A stretch of 64,000 nt of DNA. Origin: Kibdelosporangium aridum. GTDB lineage: Bacteria > Actinomycetota > Actinomycetes > Mycobacteriales > Pseudonocardiaceae. Positions 15,391 through 23,381 of the stretch are shown here, piece by piece. The translations under genes were made by a program, and so were the position numbers. The notes under the pieces were generated by a model that worked only from the letters and a program-made list of their open reading frames with translations, did no database searches and was not told the origin of the DNA. The stretch spans positions 1,240,001-1,304,000 of the forward strand of contig NZ_FWXV01000002.1 in NCBI RefSeq assembly GCF_900176515.1, read 5' to 3'. Position 1 is the stretch's first letter, and every line of letters starts with the position of its first letter.

Positions 15391-16314
15391 GTGTCCGACG
15401 CTCGTATCCAGTCAGTCAGGCAGTTCAACCGCTTCTACACCCAGGTCCTCGGCGTACTGGCTGAAGGACTGATGGATACGCCGTACTCGCTGACCGAGTC
15501 GCGCGTGCTCTTCGAACTGAGTCAACGAGACAACACCGAGGTCACCGCCTTACGCCGGGATCTCGGCCTGGACGCCGGATACCTGTCCCGACTGCTGGCA
15601 CGGTTCGAGAGCGACGGTCTGGTCAGCCGGGGCAAGTCAGCGTCCGACGCCCGGCGTCAAGTGGCTGGCCTGACCGAGTCGGGCCGCACGACGATGAAGA
15701 TGCTCAATGAACGGTCTGACACCCAGGTGCGCGAGTTGCTTGCCCCGCTTGGTGAAGAGGACCAACGAAAACTCGTGGCGGCTATGGACACGATCCGCCA
15801 ACGGCTCGGGAGGTCCCGCCAGGACAACACGATCGTTCTGCGGCCGCCGGGGCCGGGTGATCTCGGCTGGGTCGTCGAGCGCAATGGCGCGCTCTACGCA
15901 CAGGAGTATCAGTGGGGCAGCGCGTACGAAGCGCTTGTCGCGCGGATCATCGCCGACTACGCGGAGAACCACGATCCCGCGCAAGAAGCCGGTTGGATTG
16001 CGGAAATCAATGGCGAACGAGTCGGTAGCGTGTTCTGCACTCGCAAGGACAACACAACCGCGAAGCTTCGGTTACTTCTGGTTGAACCAAGTGCCCGCGG
16101 TATGGGTGTCGGCGGCCGATTGGTCGACGAGTGCCTCCGGTTCGCGACTTCGATCGGCTACCGAACAATTGAACTGTGGACAGTGAACGTGTTGACCGCG
16201 GCCCGCCGGATATACCAACAGCGTGGTTTCACGATGGTCGCATCCGAGCATCACGACGCCTTCGCCCCAGGTCAGCGGGCGGAAACCTGGCGCAAGGACC
16301 TTTACGACCAGTAG
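15391..16314 (+). CDS. MarR-type regulator fused to a GNAT acetyltransferase
   Basis: The 307-residue protein has an N-terminal MarR winged helix (residues 1-145, with the wing segment D-A-R-R-Q-V) joined directly to a GNAT domain (residues 150-305) that has the acetyl-CoA loop R-G-M-G-V-G-G-R-L-V. This fusion is a known actinobacterial architecture. Substrates for most members are unknown. GTG at 15391 is preferred, 8 nt after a GAGGTGG site; GTG at 15379 and TTG at 15388 are also in frame. A palindromic operator sits just upstream. Confidence 0.9.
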   Translation: MSDARIQSVRQFNRFYTQVLGVLAEGLMDTPYSLTESRVLFELSQRDNTEVTALRRDLGLDAGYLSRLLARFESDGLVSRGKSASDARRQVAGLTESGRTTMKMLNERSDTQVRELLAPLGEEDQRKLVAAMDTIRQRLGRSRQDNTIVLRPPGPGDLGWVVERNGALYAQEYQWGSAYEALVARIIADYAENHDPAQEAGWIAEINGERVGSVFCTRKDNTTAKLRLLLVEPSARGMGVGGRLVDECLRFATSIGYRTIELWTVNVLTAARRIYQQRGFTMVASEHHDAFAPGQRAETWRKDLYDQ

Positions 16315-16444
16315 TCGAAATTGAGCGCAACGCAATTAGCGCCAACCAGTCGAACAAATCACACACGAACGCAGCATCGACGAACCAGCCGATCAGTGGT
16401 TTGGTGGTCACCTGGGAAATTCATCTTCTCCGAGGAGGCCCGGC

Positions 16445-16945
16445 GTGCCTGGTCGCGCCTGCACCGGTATCGGTTCGGTCGTGCTTGCCACTGGGTTGCT
16501 CACTGGCTGCGGCGCGGTCAACGATCACTGGGACTTACCGATGTCGCCGCTCGAGCGACCAACCGACATCCCTTTGCAGAACAGGGACGTGTGTGCCGCG
16601 CTGAAAGCTGACCGGACCGCCGCGGGCTGTCACCTGATGACCGAGAACGGTACGGCGGAAATCCTAATCTTCCCCCGGGTCGACGGCGGTTTACGTCGCT
16701 ACTCCGACGCCGTCGACGGCGACACGGTGAGATGGCTCGGTATCGACAAGTTCCCGGCGATCCAATTGATCGGTGCCGGTAGCGACGGCATCGCCTCCTG
16801 CCGGGTCGCGCTCGACGTGGCGCCGGAGCAGGTCCTGCTGATCGTCTACCGCCAGCAGGCCGCCGACCCGAAACTCGCGCCCTGCAAACCGGCGCGTGAT
16901 TTCGCCGCGAAGGCGATCGCGGCATTGCAGAGCACCAGCCCGTAA
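16445..16945 (+). CDS. Small secreted lipoprotein (DUF3558-like)
   Basis: GTG at 16445 follows a GAGGAGG site. The 166-residue protein begins with a lipoprotein signal whose lipobox is L-L-T-G-C, so Cys22 would be lipidated at the outer face of the membrane. The mature part has a conserved-looking D-V-C-A-A-L segment and four further Cys that may form disulphides. That layout is like the DUF3558 lipoproteins of actinomycetes, but I assign the family only tentatively. It is followed by a hairpin and the convergent symporter gene. Confidence 0.7.
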   Translation: MPGRACTGIGSVVLATGLLTGCGAVNDHWDLPMSPLERPTDIPLQNRDVCAALKADRTAAGCHLMTENGTAEILIFPRVDGGLRRYSDAVDGDTVRWLGIDKFPAIQLIGAGSDGIASCRVALDVAPEQVLLIVYRQQAADPKLAPCKPARDFAAKAIAALQSTSP

Positions 16946-16951
16946 GACACA

Positions 16952-16986
16952 CCGGCCGATCCATCCATAATGGACAGACCGGCCGG
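16952..16986. terminator. Bidirectional hairpin between lipoprotein and symporter genes
   Basis: CCGGCC (16952-16957) pairs with GGCCGG (16981-16986), and an inner TCCA/TGGA pair extends the structure. It lies between two convergent stop codons. There is no T-run, as is common for actinobacterial terminators. Confidence 0.4.
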
Positions 16987-16998
16987 CGCTCGGTTCCG

Positions 16999-18642
16999 TC
17001 AGTGAACGGCGACTTCCTTCAGCCGAGGGTCACCCTCGTCCGCGTGGTAGTCGGCATCCTGCGTCTGGTCGGTGCCGTTGTGCACGTTGCGAGCCCGCAG
17101 GATCCAGGTCACCACGATCGCGATGACCAGGTTGACGATCAGCGCGACGAACCCGACGTAGATCTGGGTGCTCACGCCAGCGAACGGGTGCCAGCCGAAG
17201 ATGCTCAACTGGCCGAGCGACAACGCCGAGCCACCGAAGTGCGCCTTGCCCGCAGCCGGGTTCGGGATCTCGTAGAGCATCGCGAAACCGGCCACCATGC
17301 CGACGACCCAGCCCGCGACCAGCGCCCACCGGTGGAACCACCTGGTGTAGAGCGAGATCGCCACCGCGGGCAGCGTCTGCAGGATGATCACGCCACCGAT
17401 CAGCTGCAGGTCGATGGAGAACTGCGGGTCGATGAACAGGATGAACAGCACCGCGCCGAACTTCACGATCAGCGAGGCGAGCTTGGCCTGCTTGGCCTCC
17501 TGCTTCGGATTGGCGTCCTTGCGGATGTACTCCTTGTAGACGTTGCGAGTCCACAGGTTCGCCGCGGCGATCGACATGATCGCGGCGGGCACCAGCGCGC
17601 CGATACCGATCGCGGCGAACGCGATACCGGTGAACCACGCCGGGAACTGCTGGTCGAACAGCACGGGCACGATCGTGTTGCTGTCCGGCCGCCCGGTCGC
17701 CTGGTTGGTGATCGGCTTGGACGCCGCCTGGATGGCCACAAAACCGAGCAGTGCCAACAGACCGAGCAGCAGCGAGTACGCGGGCAACGCGACCATGTTG
17801 CGCTTGATCACGTTGCGTCCGCGCGATGCCAACGCACCGGTCAGCGAGTGCGGGTAGAGGAACAGCGCGAGCGCCGATCCGAGCGCCAGCGTCGCGTACT
17901 GCAGCTGGTTGGCCGGGCTGAGCAGGACACCGTCCGTGGGACTCGGGGTGGCGTTGAACTTCGCCTCGGCGGTGTTGAAGATCGTCTCCCAGCCGCCGAG
18001 CTTCGACGGCAAGTAGAACACCGCGACCAGGATCACGATGTAGATCAGGATGTCCTTGACGAACGCGATCAGCGCAGGCGCCCGCAGACCGGACTGGTAG
18101 GTGTAGACCGCCAGCACGATGAACGCGATCAGCAGCGGCAGGTGCCCGAGGAACCCGGAGCCGTTGAAGCCCATGGTGCGCAGCACCGCTTCCAGACCGA
18201 CCAGCTGCAACGCGATGTACGGCATCGTCGCGACGATGCCGGTGACCGCGACCAGCAGCGCCAGCGTGCGCGAGCCGTAGCGGCCACGCACGTAGTCCGC
18301 GGGTGTGACGTAACCGTGCACGCGGGACACCGACCACATCCGCAGCAGCGGCAGGAACACGATCGGATACAGGATCACCGTGTACGGCAACGCGAAGAAG
18401 CCCATCGCGCCTGCGCCGAACACCAGCGCGGGCACCGCGACGAACGTGTAAGCGGTGTAAAGGTCGCCGCCGACCAGGAACCACGTGATCCACGAGCCGA
18501 ACTTCCGGCCGCCGAGGCCCCATTCGTCAAGGTGGTCCAGCGTGCTGCCGGCCTGCCAGCGCGCGGCGACGAACCCCAGGACGGTGACGACAAGGAAGAG
18601 GAACGCGAAGATGACGATCTCGGTCCATTGCAGGTTGCTCAC
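16999..18642 (-). CDS. Sodium:solute symporter (SSS family, MctP-like monocarboxylate permease)
   Basis: The 547-residue protein has about 13 hydrophobic segments spread over its length, and the early G-G-R-x-F-G-x-W and T-P-A-D-Y-V-x-x-R-Y-G motifs typical of the SSS family. The small DUF3311 protein encoded upstream is the usual partner of MctP-type permeases, which import lactate, pyruvate or acetate. The GTG start overlaps the partner's TGA as GTGA, so translation is coupled. The substrate is inferred from the partner. Confidence 0.85.
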   Translation of the reverse strand: MSNLQWTEIVIFAFLFLVVTVLGFVAARWQAGSTLDHLDEWGLGGRKFGSWITWFLVGGDLYTAYTFVAVPALVFGAGAMGFFALPYTVILYPIVFLPLLRMWSVSRVHGYVTPADYVRGRYGSRTLALLVAVTGIVATMPYIALQLVGLEAVLRTMGFNGSGFLGHLPLLIAFIVLAVYTYQSGLRAPALIAFVKDILIYIVILVAVFYLPSKLGGWETIFNTAEAKFNATPSPTDGVLLSPANQLQYATLALGSALALFLYPHSLTGALASRGRNVIKRNMVALPAYSLLLGLLALLGFVAIQAASKPITNQATGRPDSNTIVPVLFDQQFPAWFTGIAFAAIGIGALVPAAIMSIAAANLWTRNVYKEYIRKDANPKQEAKQAKLASLIVKFGAVLFILFIDPQFSIDLQLIGGVIILQTLPAVAISLYTRWFHRWALVAGWVVGMVAGFAMLYEIPNPAAGKAHFGGSALSLGQLSIFGWHPFAGVSTQIYVGFVALIVNLVIAIVVTWILRARNVHNGTDQTQDADYHADEGDPRLKEVAVH

Positions 18643-18914
18643 TTGGCGTCCCCTTCGTCGAGGTCGTCAACGCTCAGCCGGTCGGGCTTGTGGCTCACCG
18701 GTTCGTCCTTCGTCTTGACGTAGACGATCCAGACGCACAGCACGCCGACGATCACGAAGGCGAACTGCGACCAGTAGAAGAACGGCATGCCGAACAGATG
18801 CGGGCCATCGAAGTTGATCAACGGCGTGATCAGCATGACCAGCGGAACCAGCAGCAGCAGGTTCCAGTTGTTCCACCGCAGGCCGTACCCGGTCTTGCCA
18901 GGTGACTCAGACAT
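18639..18914 (-). CDS. DUF3311 small membrane protein, symporter partner
   Basis: This 91-residue protein has two hydrophobic segments (about residues 20-38 and 48-66), a conserved P-F-F-Y-W-x-Q pair of motifs between them, and an acidic tail. This is the DUF3311 pattern, nearly always encoded directly before an SSS permease. ATG at 18914 is chosen, with GAGG correctly placed upstream; GTG at 18926 is in frame but lacks a site. It ends inside the symporter start codon. Confidence 0.85.
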   Translation of the reverse strand: MSESPGKTGYGLRWNNWNLLLLVPLVMLITPLINFDGPHLFGMPFFYWSQFAFVIVGVLCVWIVYVKTKDEPVSHKPDRLSVDDLDEGDAK

Positions 18915-19089
18915 CGATGTCCTCACTCCATGTCAGGCCAGTACGTTCGCCGGATCGTAGACGTCAGTAGGCACCAGATGCATTAGATTCCCGGTGGGAG
19001 ATCACGGCCGGAACCAGCCAACCGGCGGGAGTATCCGAATCGTGACTTCGCGCGGTCACAGAACGCATCCTGGCCGGTACGGTCACGTC

Positions 19090-19932
19090 ATGCGGATCGC
19101 TTGGGGGCTGGCCGTATGCGCAGCCCTGCTCGGCATCGCCGCCTGTGACCCGGCCGCTTCCCCGGAACCAGCGCCGACCTCCACCACAACAGGCCGCGTC
19201 ACCGTGCCCCCGAACATGTACGGCGCCGACCCGCCGAAGCCTGGACAGTGCCTGGACACCAGCAACGCGATCGTCGTCGACTGCGGTGAACCGCACGACG
19301 CCGAGGTGGTCAGCACCGGCAAGCTCACGGCGACGTCGATGCCGGACGAGGCGACCGCCGCCACGCTGACGATGCCGCCGTGCCGCGAGAAGCTCGCCGA
19401 GTACCTCGGCGGGCAGGACATGGACGCCACCAATCTGGTGGCCATGCCGTTGTGGCCGAACGAGCAGCAGTGGGCCAAGGGCGAACGGTGGCTGCTGTGC
19501 ACAGTGGCCGAAGTCGGTGCCGACGAGAAACCCTTGCACCGCACGGGTTCTCTCGAAGGCGCGCTGCTGAGCAACGACATTTACCGCTTTCAGACGTGTT
19601 CGGTGTCCTCGCCGTCCCGTGAGGCGCGGGTGCGCCGCGGTCCGTGCGACGGCCCGCACCTGGGCGAGGCGCTTCCCGGCGTGATCAGCCTCGGTAAACC
19701 CGGATCGCCGATGCCGAGCACCGAGGCGATGAACAAGACCGCCGCCGAGAAGTGCCCCGCGTTGGTCGCGAAGTACATCAACGGTGACAACAAAGAGATT
19801 TCGGCCGCGTGGCGACTGCCGAATGCGGAGTCTTGGGCCCGCGGCTACACCAACCTCGTTTGTTACGTCGAGGCGTCGCGCCCGGTCCGTGTCCGGCTGC
19901 GCAACCTAGGACCGATAACCCTGCCCAGCTAG
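19090..19932 (+). CDS. Septum-formation-family lipoprotein
   Basis: The 280-residue protein has a lipoprotein signal with lipobox L-G-I-A-A-C. A Pro/Thr-rich spacer follows, then two related repeats of a Cys-containing domain: each has a Cys, an E-P-H or G-P-H followed by a small residue and later a W-A-x-G motif with a Cys. This matches the septum-formation (Septum_form) domain of actinobacterial envelope proteins. ATG at 19090 is chosen. A TACGGT box lies 6 nt upstream, so it may be leaderless. It is followed by a strong terminator. Confidence 0.78.
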   Translation: MRIAWGLAVCAALLGIAACDPAASPEPAPTSTTTGRVTVPPNMYGADPPKPGQCLDTSNAIVVDCGEPHDAEVVSTGKLTATSMPDEATAATLTMPPCREKLAEYLGGQDMDATNLVAMPLWPNEQQWAKGERWLLCTVAEVGADEKPLHRTGSLEGALLSNDIYRFQTCSVSSPSREARVRRGPCDGPHLGEALPGVISLGKPGSPMPSTEAMNKTAAEKCPALVAKYINGDNKEISAAWRLPNAESWARGYTNLVCYVEASRPVRVRLRNLGPITLPS

Positions 19933-20076
19933 GTGGAGCCCATCGCGCGTGGGCGCGACGGGCTCATTGTTGTTCGCGGGCTCCTGGTCGGGGTCTGTCG
20001 ACGTCAAAACAACCATCAACAGGGCGGCCAGTGCCAGCACCATCATTGCCAGTCCGGCGACGATCATCTGTGACAC
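19906..20076 (-). CDS. Possible small single-pass membrane protein, 56 residues
   Basis: GTG at 20076 follows an AGGAG site (20082-20086) with 5-nt spacing. The protein begins with one strongly hydrophobic helix (residues 5-24, rich in Val, Leu, Ala and Met), followed by a polar Asp/Asn/Pro-rich tail. Against it, the 3' end overlaps the convergent lipoprotein gene by 27 bp, and the lipoprotein's terminator lies inside its last codons. I cannot assign a function. Confidence 0.35.
   Translation of the reverse strand: MSQMIVAGLAMMVLALAALLMVVLTSTDPDQEPANNNEPVAPTRDGLHLAGQGYRS
19936..19974 (+). terminator. Rho-independent terminator of the septum-formation lipoprotein gene
   Basis: GAGCCC-A-TCGCGC pairs with GCGCGA-C-GGGCTC across a 4-nt loop (19936-19965), broken by one mismatch. 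ATTGTTGTT follows. It starts 3 bp after the stop codon. Confidence 0.75.
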
Positions 20077-20142
20077 CACCTCTCCTGTGTGTGTTCCTCG
20101 TCTCTTAATGACGCGTGGAACAGGGTCCTCGTTTCGGGTGGT

Positions 20143-20299
20143 TGTGGACAACTGAGTTTCGAGACGGTCTCGATGCGGTCTCGTCCCCAGGCTGTGCACA
20201 GTTCTATCCACAGGATGTGGACAACTTCGTGGATAGCCAGCTCCAGGCCTATGCACCAATCGTCACATTGTTCACACAGGCCTCACCGGATGTGGACAA
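20143..20299. other. Cluster of DnaA-box-like sequences
   Basis: Three perfect TGTGGACAA boxes (TTGTCCACA on the other strand) lie at 20143-20151, 20216-20224 and 20291-20299, spaced 73 and 75 bp. One-mismatch or related sites lie between them: CTATCCACA at 20204-20212, TTGTTCACA at 20268-20276 and TGTGCACAG at 20193-20201. The cluster lies in a gene-free stretch just before the DUF6802 gene. No dnaA or dnaN lies in the window, so this is not the usual oriC position. It may titrate DnaA or regulate the next gene. Confidence 0.6.
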
Positions 20300-20374
20300 C
20301 CCGCTTCGGGAACCATGGAGGCCTATCGTGAGTCCAACCCGCGATACGAGACCTACTTCACCCGAGGGGGAGCG

Positions 20375-21019
20375 GTGTACGAAGACGCCGACCAGGACAA
20401 CACCAACAGCGGTCACGGCGACGAGATGACCGTGACCGTCGACGGTGAGCAGTACGAGCTCGACACCGAGTTCGACCTCAACAAAGACGGCACCAACGAC
20501 ACCGCCATCGTGACCACCGACGACGGTGGCCAGGTCGCGTTCACCGACTCCGACAAGGACGGCGACGCCGACGTCGCGGTGCAGCTGGACGAGGCGGGCA
20601 ACGTCGTCGGCGCCGCGCGGTACGACGAAGCCAGCGGCGAGTGGGTGCCGGTCGACCCGAAGACCGGCGAAGCCACCGGCCAGGAATCGTCGTCCGGGGG
20701 CGCGGGGGCGCCCGCGTCGGCGGCCGGGGACATCACTGTGGACGTTCCGGACGAGGCCGAGGACATGAGCGCCGGAGCGGCCACAGTGGACATGAACCAC
20801 GACGGCAAGAACGACACGGCAGTCGTGCAATCCGAGGATGGCGACGTCTATGCGTTCACCGACGCCGACGGGGACGGCGAGGCCGACCAGATGACGGTGA
20901 TCGAATCCGACGGCAGCGTGACCATCTCGCAGCACACCGGCGAAGACGAGTGGGCCGAGGTCGAGAAGGGACACCTTGACTCGCAAGGCAACTACGTTCC
21001 GGACAGCCAGCGCAGCTGA
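20375..21019 (+). CDS. DUF6802-type acidic protein with D-x-D-x-D-G repeats
   Basis: GTG at 20375 follows a strong GAGGGGGAG site, so the earlier in-frame ATG at 20315 is rejected. The 214-residue protein is very acidic. It has two homologous halves, each with two EF-hand-like loops of the form D-x-N/D-x-D-G followed by D-T-A-I-V or A-D-V-A-V: D-L-N-K-D-G, D-S-D-K-D-G, D-M-N-H-D-G and D-A-D-G-D-G. These are typical calcium-binding loops. No signal peptide is visible, so it may be cytoplasmic or exported by another route. The function is unknown. The DnaA-box cluster lies directly upstream. Confidence 0.75.
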   Translation: MYEDADQDNTNSGHGDEMTVTVDGEQYELDTEFDLNKDGTNDTAIVTTDDGGQVAFTDSDKDGDADVAVQLDEAGNVVGAARYDEASGEWVPVDPKTGEATGQESSSGGAGAPASAAGDITVDVPDEAEDMSAGAATVDMNHDGKNDTAVVQSEDGDVYAFTDADGDGEADQMTVIESDGSVTISQHTGEDEWAEVEKGHLDSQGNYVPDSQRS

Positions 21020-21030
21020 CCCAAAGCCAG

Positions 21031-21065
21031 AGCGGCCCGTTCGTATTACGTACGAGCGGGCCGCT
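21031..21065 (+). terminator. Hairpin terminator after the DUF6802 gene
   Basis: AGCGGCCCG-TTCGTA pairs with TACGA-GCGGGCCGCT, a near-perfect stem starting 11 bp after the stop. There is no T-run. Confidence 0.6.
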
Positions 21066-21522
21066 CACGCATTTCCGGCCGACCGGCGTTCAACGACTGA
21101 AACCGTTGCGGCGCAAGGAAACCGGACAAACCGGTGCCGCCACAATGCTTTTGCCATAGCCCGGCGAAAGGATGACGGATCGTGGCTAAACCTACTGCCG
21201 GAGTCTGAACCGATTTGCTGAACCGATCAGGAAATCGGCGCTGAGGAGAAAGATTTCCTGCGGAGCACTGGTTATGTGGGAAAGCACACGTGCGCATTCG
21301 AGTGCTGAATCGATCCCCTTATCGGTCCGGTGAGGCAACCCACACGCCAGCTGTCGTTTAACCGGCGTCCACCTGGTTAACCTCGCTTCATCCCTTTTCA
21401 CGGCACGCCCATCTGCTCAGGTGGGTGGGCGTAGCCATTGGTGAGGACGTCGAAGTCCCCGCGAGCTAGACAACGGCGTCCGTCGCGGGCTTTGTGATCC
21501 CCCAGTCAGGAGACGAGGCGAC
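21066..21522 (+). promoter_or_regulatory. Long intergenic/5' leader region of pckG with inverted repeats
   Basis: About 455 bp carry no gene. Near 21110-21145 a GCGGC...GCCGC outer stem encloses ACCGG-acaaa-CCGGT. Near 21210-21240 there is CCGATTT...AAATCGG. TTAACC (21358-21363) and GGTTAA (21375-21380) form an 11-bp-spaced inverted repeat that could be an operator. GGAGACGAGG supplies the ribosome-binding site at the end. I do not recognise a known riboswitch class. Confidence 0.4.
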
Positions 21523-23337
21523 ATGACCGCACTGGCCATTCCAGGTCTGGATTCCGCACCGACGACGCACCAACGGCTTCTCGAGTGGGTGCATGAGGTC
21601 GCTGAGCTGACCACGCCGGATCGCGTGGTGTGGGCGGACGGTTCGGACGAGGAGTGGGACCGGCTCACCAAGAAACTGGTCGACGCAGGCACATTCACCC
21701 CGCTGAAGCAAAAACCCAACTCGTTCTGGGCCGCTTCGGATCCTGGCGACGTCGCCAGGGTCGAGGAGCGGACGTTCATCTGTTCGGTCGACCCTGATGA
21801 CGCGGGCCCGACCAACAACTGGACGGACCCGGCCGAGATGAAGGCCACCATGACTGAGCTCTACCGGGGCTGCATGCGTGGTCGCACGATGTACGTGATC
21901 CCGTTCTGCATGGGTCCGCTCGAGGCGGAGAAGCCCATGCTGGGTGTCGAGATCACCGACTCGGAGTACGTCGTCGTGTCCATGCGAGTGATGACGCGCA
22001 TGGGTTCGAAGGCGTTGGCCAAGTTCGGTGAGGACGCCGACTTCGTGCCCTGCTTGCACTCCGTTGGCGCGCCTCTCGACGAGGGCCAGCAGGACGTCGC
22101 GTGGCCGGCGAACGAGACGAAGTACATCAGCCACTTCCCGGAGACCCGCGAGATCTGGAGCTACGGCTCTGGCTACGGCGGAAACGCGTTGCTGGGCAAG
22201 AAGTGCTACTCGCTGCGGATCGCCTCGGTGATCGGCCGCGACGAGGGCTGGCTGGCCGAGCACATGCTGATCCTCAAGCTGATCTCGCCGGAGAACAAGG
22301 TCTACTACATCGCCGCGGCGTTCCCCAGTGCGTGCGGCAAGACCAACCTGGCCATGCTCGAGCCGACGATCCCCGGCTGGAAGGTCGAGACGCTCGGCGA
22401 CGACATCGCGTGGATGCGGTTCGGTGAGGACGGTCGTCTGTACGCGGTCAACCCGGAGGCCGGTTTCTTCGGCGTGGCCCCGGGCACGGACTGGCACACC
22501 AACCCGAACGCGATGCGCACCATCGAGCGCGGCAACACGGTCTTCACCAACGTGGCGCTGACCGACAACGGCGACATCTGGTGGGAGGGCATGGGCGAGC
22601 CGCCCGCGCACCTCACCTCGTGGAAGAAGCAGGACTGGACGCCGGACTCGGACGAGCCGTCCAGCCACCCGAACTCGCGGTACTGCACGCCGATGGCGCA
22701 GTGCCCGATCCTGGCGCCGGAGTGGGACGACCCGAAGGGCGTGCCGATCTCGGCGATCTTCTTCGGTGGCCGCCGCAAGGACACCATCCCGTTGGTGACC
22801 GAGTCGCGTGACTGGAACCACGGCACCTTCATGGGCGCCACCCTGTCGAGCGAGACGACCGCTGCCGCCAAGGGCAAGGTCGGCGTCGTGCGGCGCGACC
22901 CGATGGCGATGCTGCCGTTCATCGGCTACAACGCCGCCGACTACTTCGCGCACTGGATCGCCACCGGCAAGCGCGCGGACGCGAACAAGCTGCCGAAGAT
23001 CTTCTACGTGAACTGGTTCCGCCGCGGGCCGGAGAACCAGTTCCTGTGGCCGGGCTTCGGCGAGAACTCGCGCGTGCTGAAGTGGGCGATCGAGCGGATC
23101 GAAGGCAAGGCCGCCGCGCAGGAGACCCCGATCGGTTACGTGCCCACGTTGGACGACATCGACACCGAAGGCCTCGACGCGTCGCGTGCGGACCTCGAGG
23201 CGGTGCTCAAGGTGGACCGCGAGGAGTGGCTCGCCGAGATCCCGCTGATCGAGGAGTGGTTCGACAAGATGGGCGAGAAGCTCCCGACGTCACTGCGTGA
23301 CGAGCTGGAAGCCCTCAAGCAGCGCCTGTCAGCGTAG
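21523..23337 (+). CDS. pckG: Phosphoenolpyruvate carboxykinase (GTP)
   Basis: The 604-residue length is normal for GTP-dependent PEPCK. The kinase-1a loop with the reactive cysteine is clear in F-P-S-A-C-G-K-T-N. The kinase-2/metal region follows in G-D-D-I-A-W-M-R, and the guanine-site region includes N-W-F-R-R-G. It converts oxaloacetate to phosphoenolpyruvate as the entry to gluconeogenesis, or runs in reverse. The gene is monocistronic, with a long upstream region and a strong terminator just after it. Confidence 0.97.
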   Translation: MTALAIPGLDSAPTTHQRLLEWVHEVAELTTPDRVVWADGSDEEWDRLTKKLVDAGTFTPLKQKPNSFWAASDPGDVARVEERTFICSVDPDDAGPTNNWTDPAEMKATMTELYRGCMRGRTMYVIPFCMGPLEAEKPMLGVEITDSEYVVVSMRVMTRMGSKALAKFGEDADFVPCLHSVGAPLDEGQQDVAWPANETKYISHFPETREIWSYGSGYGGNALLGKKCYSLRIASVIGRDEGWLAEHMLILKLISPENKVYYIAAAFPSACGKTNLAMLEPTIPGWKVETLGDDIAWMRFGEDGRLYAVNPEAGFFGVAPGTDWHTNPNAMRTIERGNTVFTNVALTDNGDIWWEGMGEPPAHLTSWKKQDWTPDSDEPSSHPNSRYCTPMAQCPILAPEWDDPKGVPISAIFFGGRRKDTIPLVTESRDWNHGTFMGATLSSETTAAAKGKVGVVRRDPMAMLPFIGYNAADYFAHWIATGKRADANKLPKIFYVNWFRRGPENQFLWPGFGENSRVLKWAIERIEGKAAAQETPIGYVPTLDDIDTEGLDASRADLEAVLKVDREEWLAEIPLIEEWFDKMGEKLPTSLRDELEALKQRLSA

Positions 23338-23345
23338 CCAGGCGC

Positions 23346-23381
23346 AAAAGGCCCCGGGGACGGCTCACCCCGGGGCCTTTT
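23346..23381. terminator. Strong bidirectional terminator between pckG and the XRE regulator
   Basis: AAAAGGCCCCGGGG pairs perfectly with CCCCGGGGCCTTTT across an 8-nt loop. It has T-runs in both directions, so it can serve both convergent genes. Its right arm overlaps the stop of the minus-strand gene. Confidence 0.85.

Noticed and set aside
17002..18723. 573-codon plus-strand frame antisense to the symporter
   Set aside because: Its composition (Arg/Asp/Gln/His-rich) is the usual antisense image of a membrane-protein gene with high third-position GC.
20143..20299. Considered as the chromosomal origin of replication
   Set aside because: Origins in this group lie between dnaA and dnaN, neither of which is here, and the box number is low for an actinobacterial oriC.
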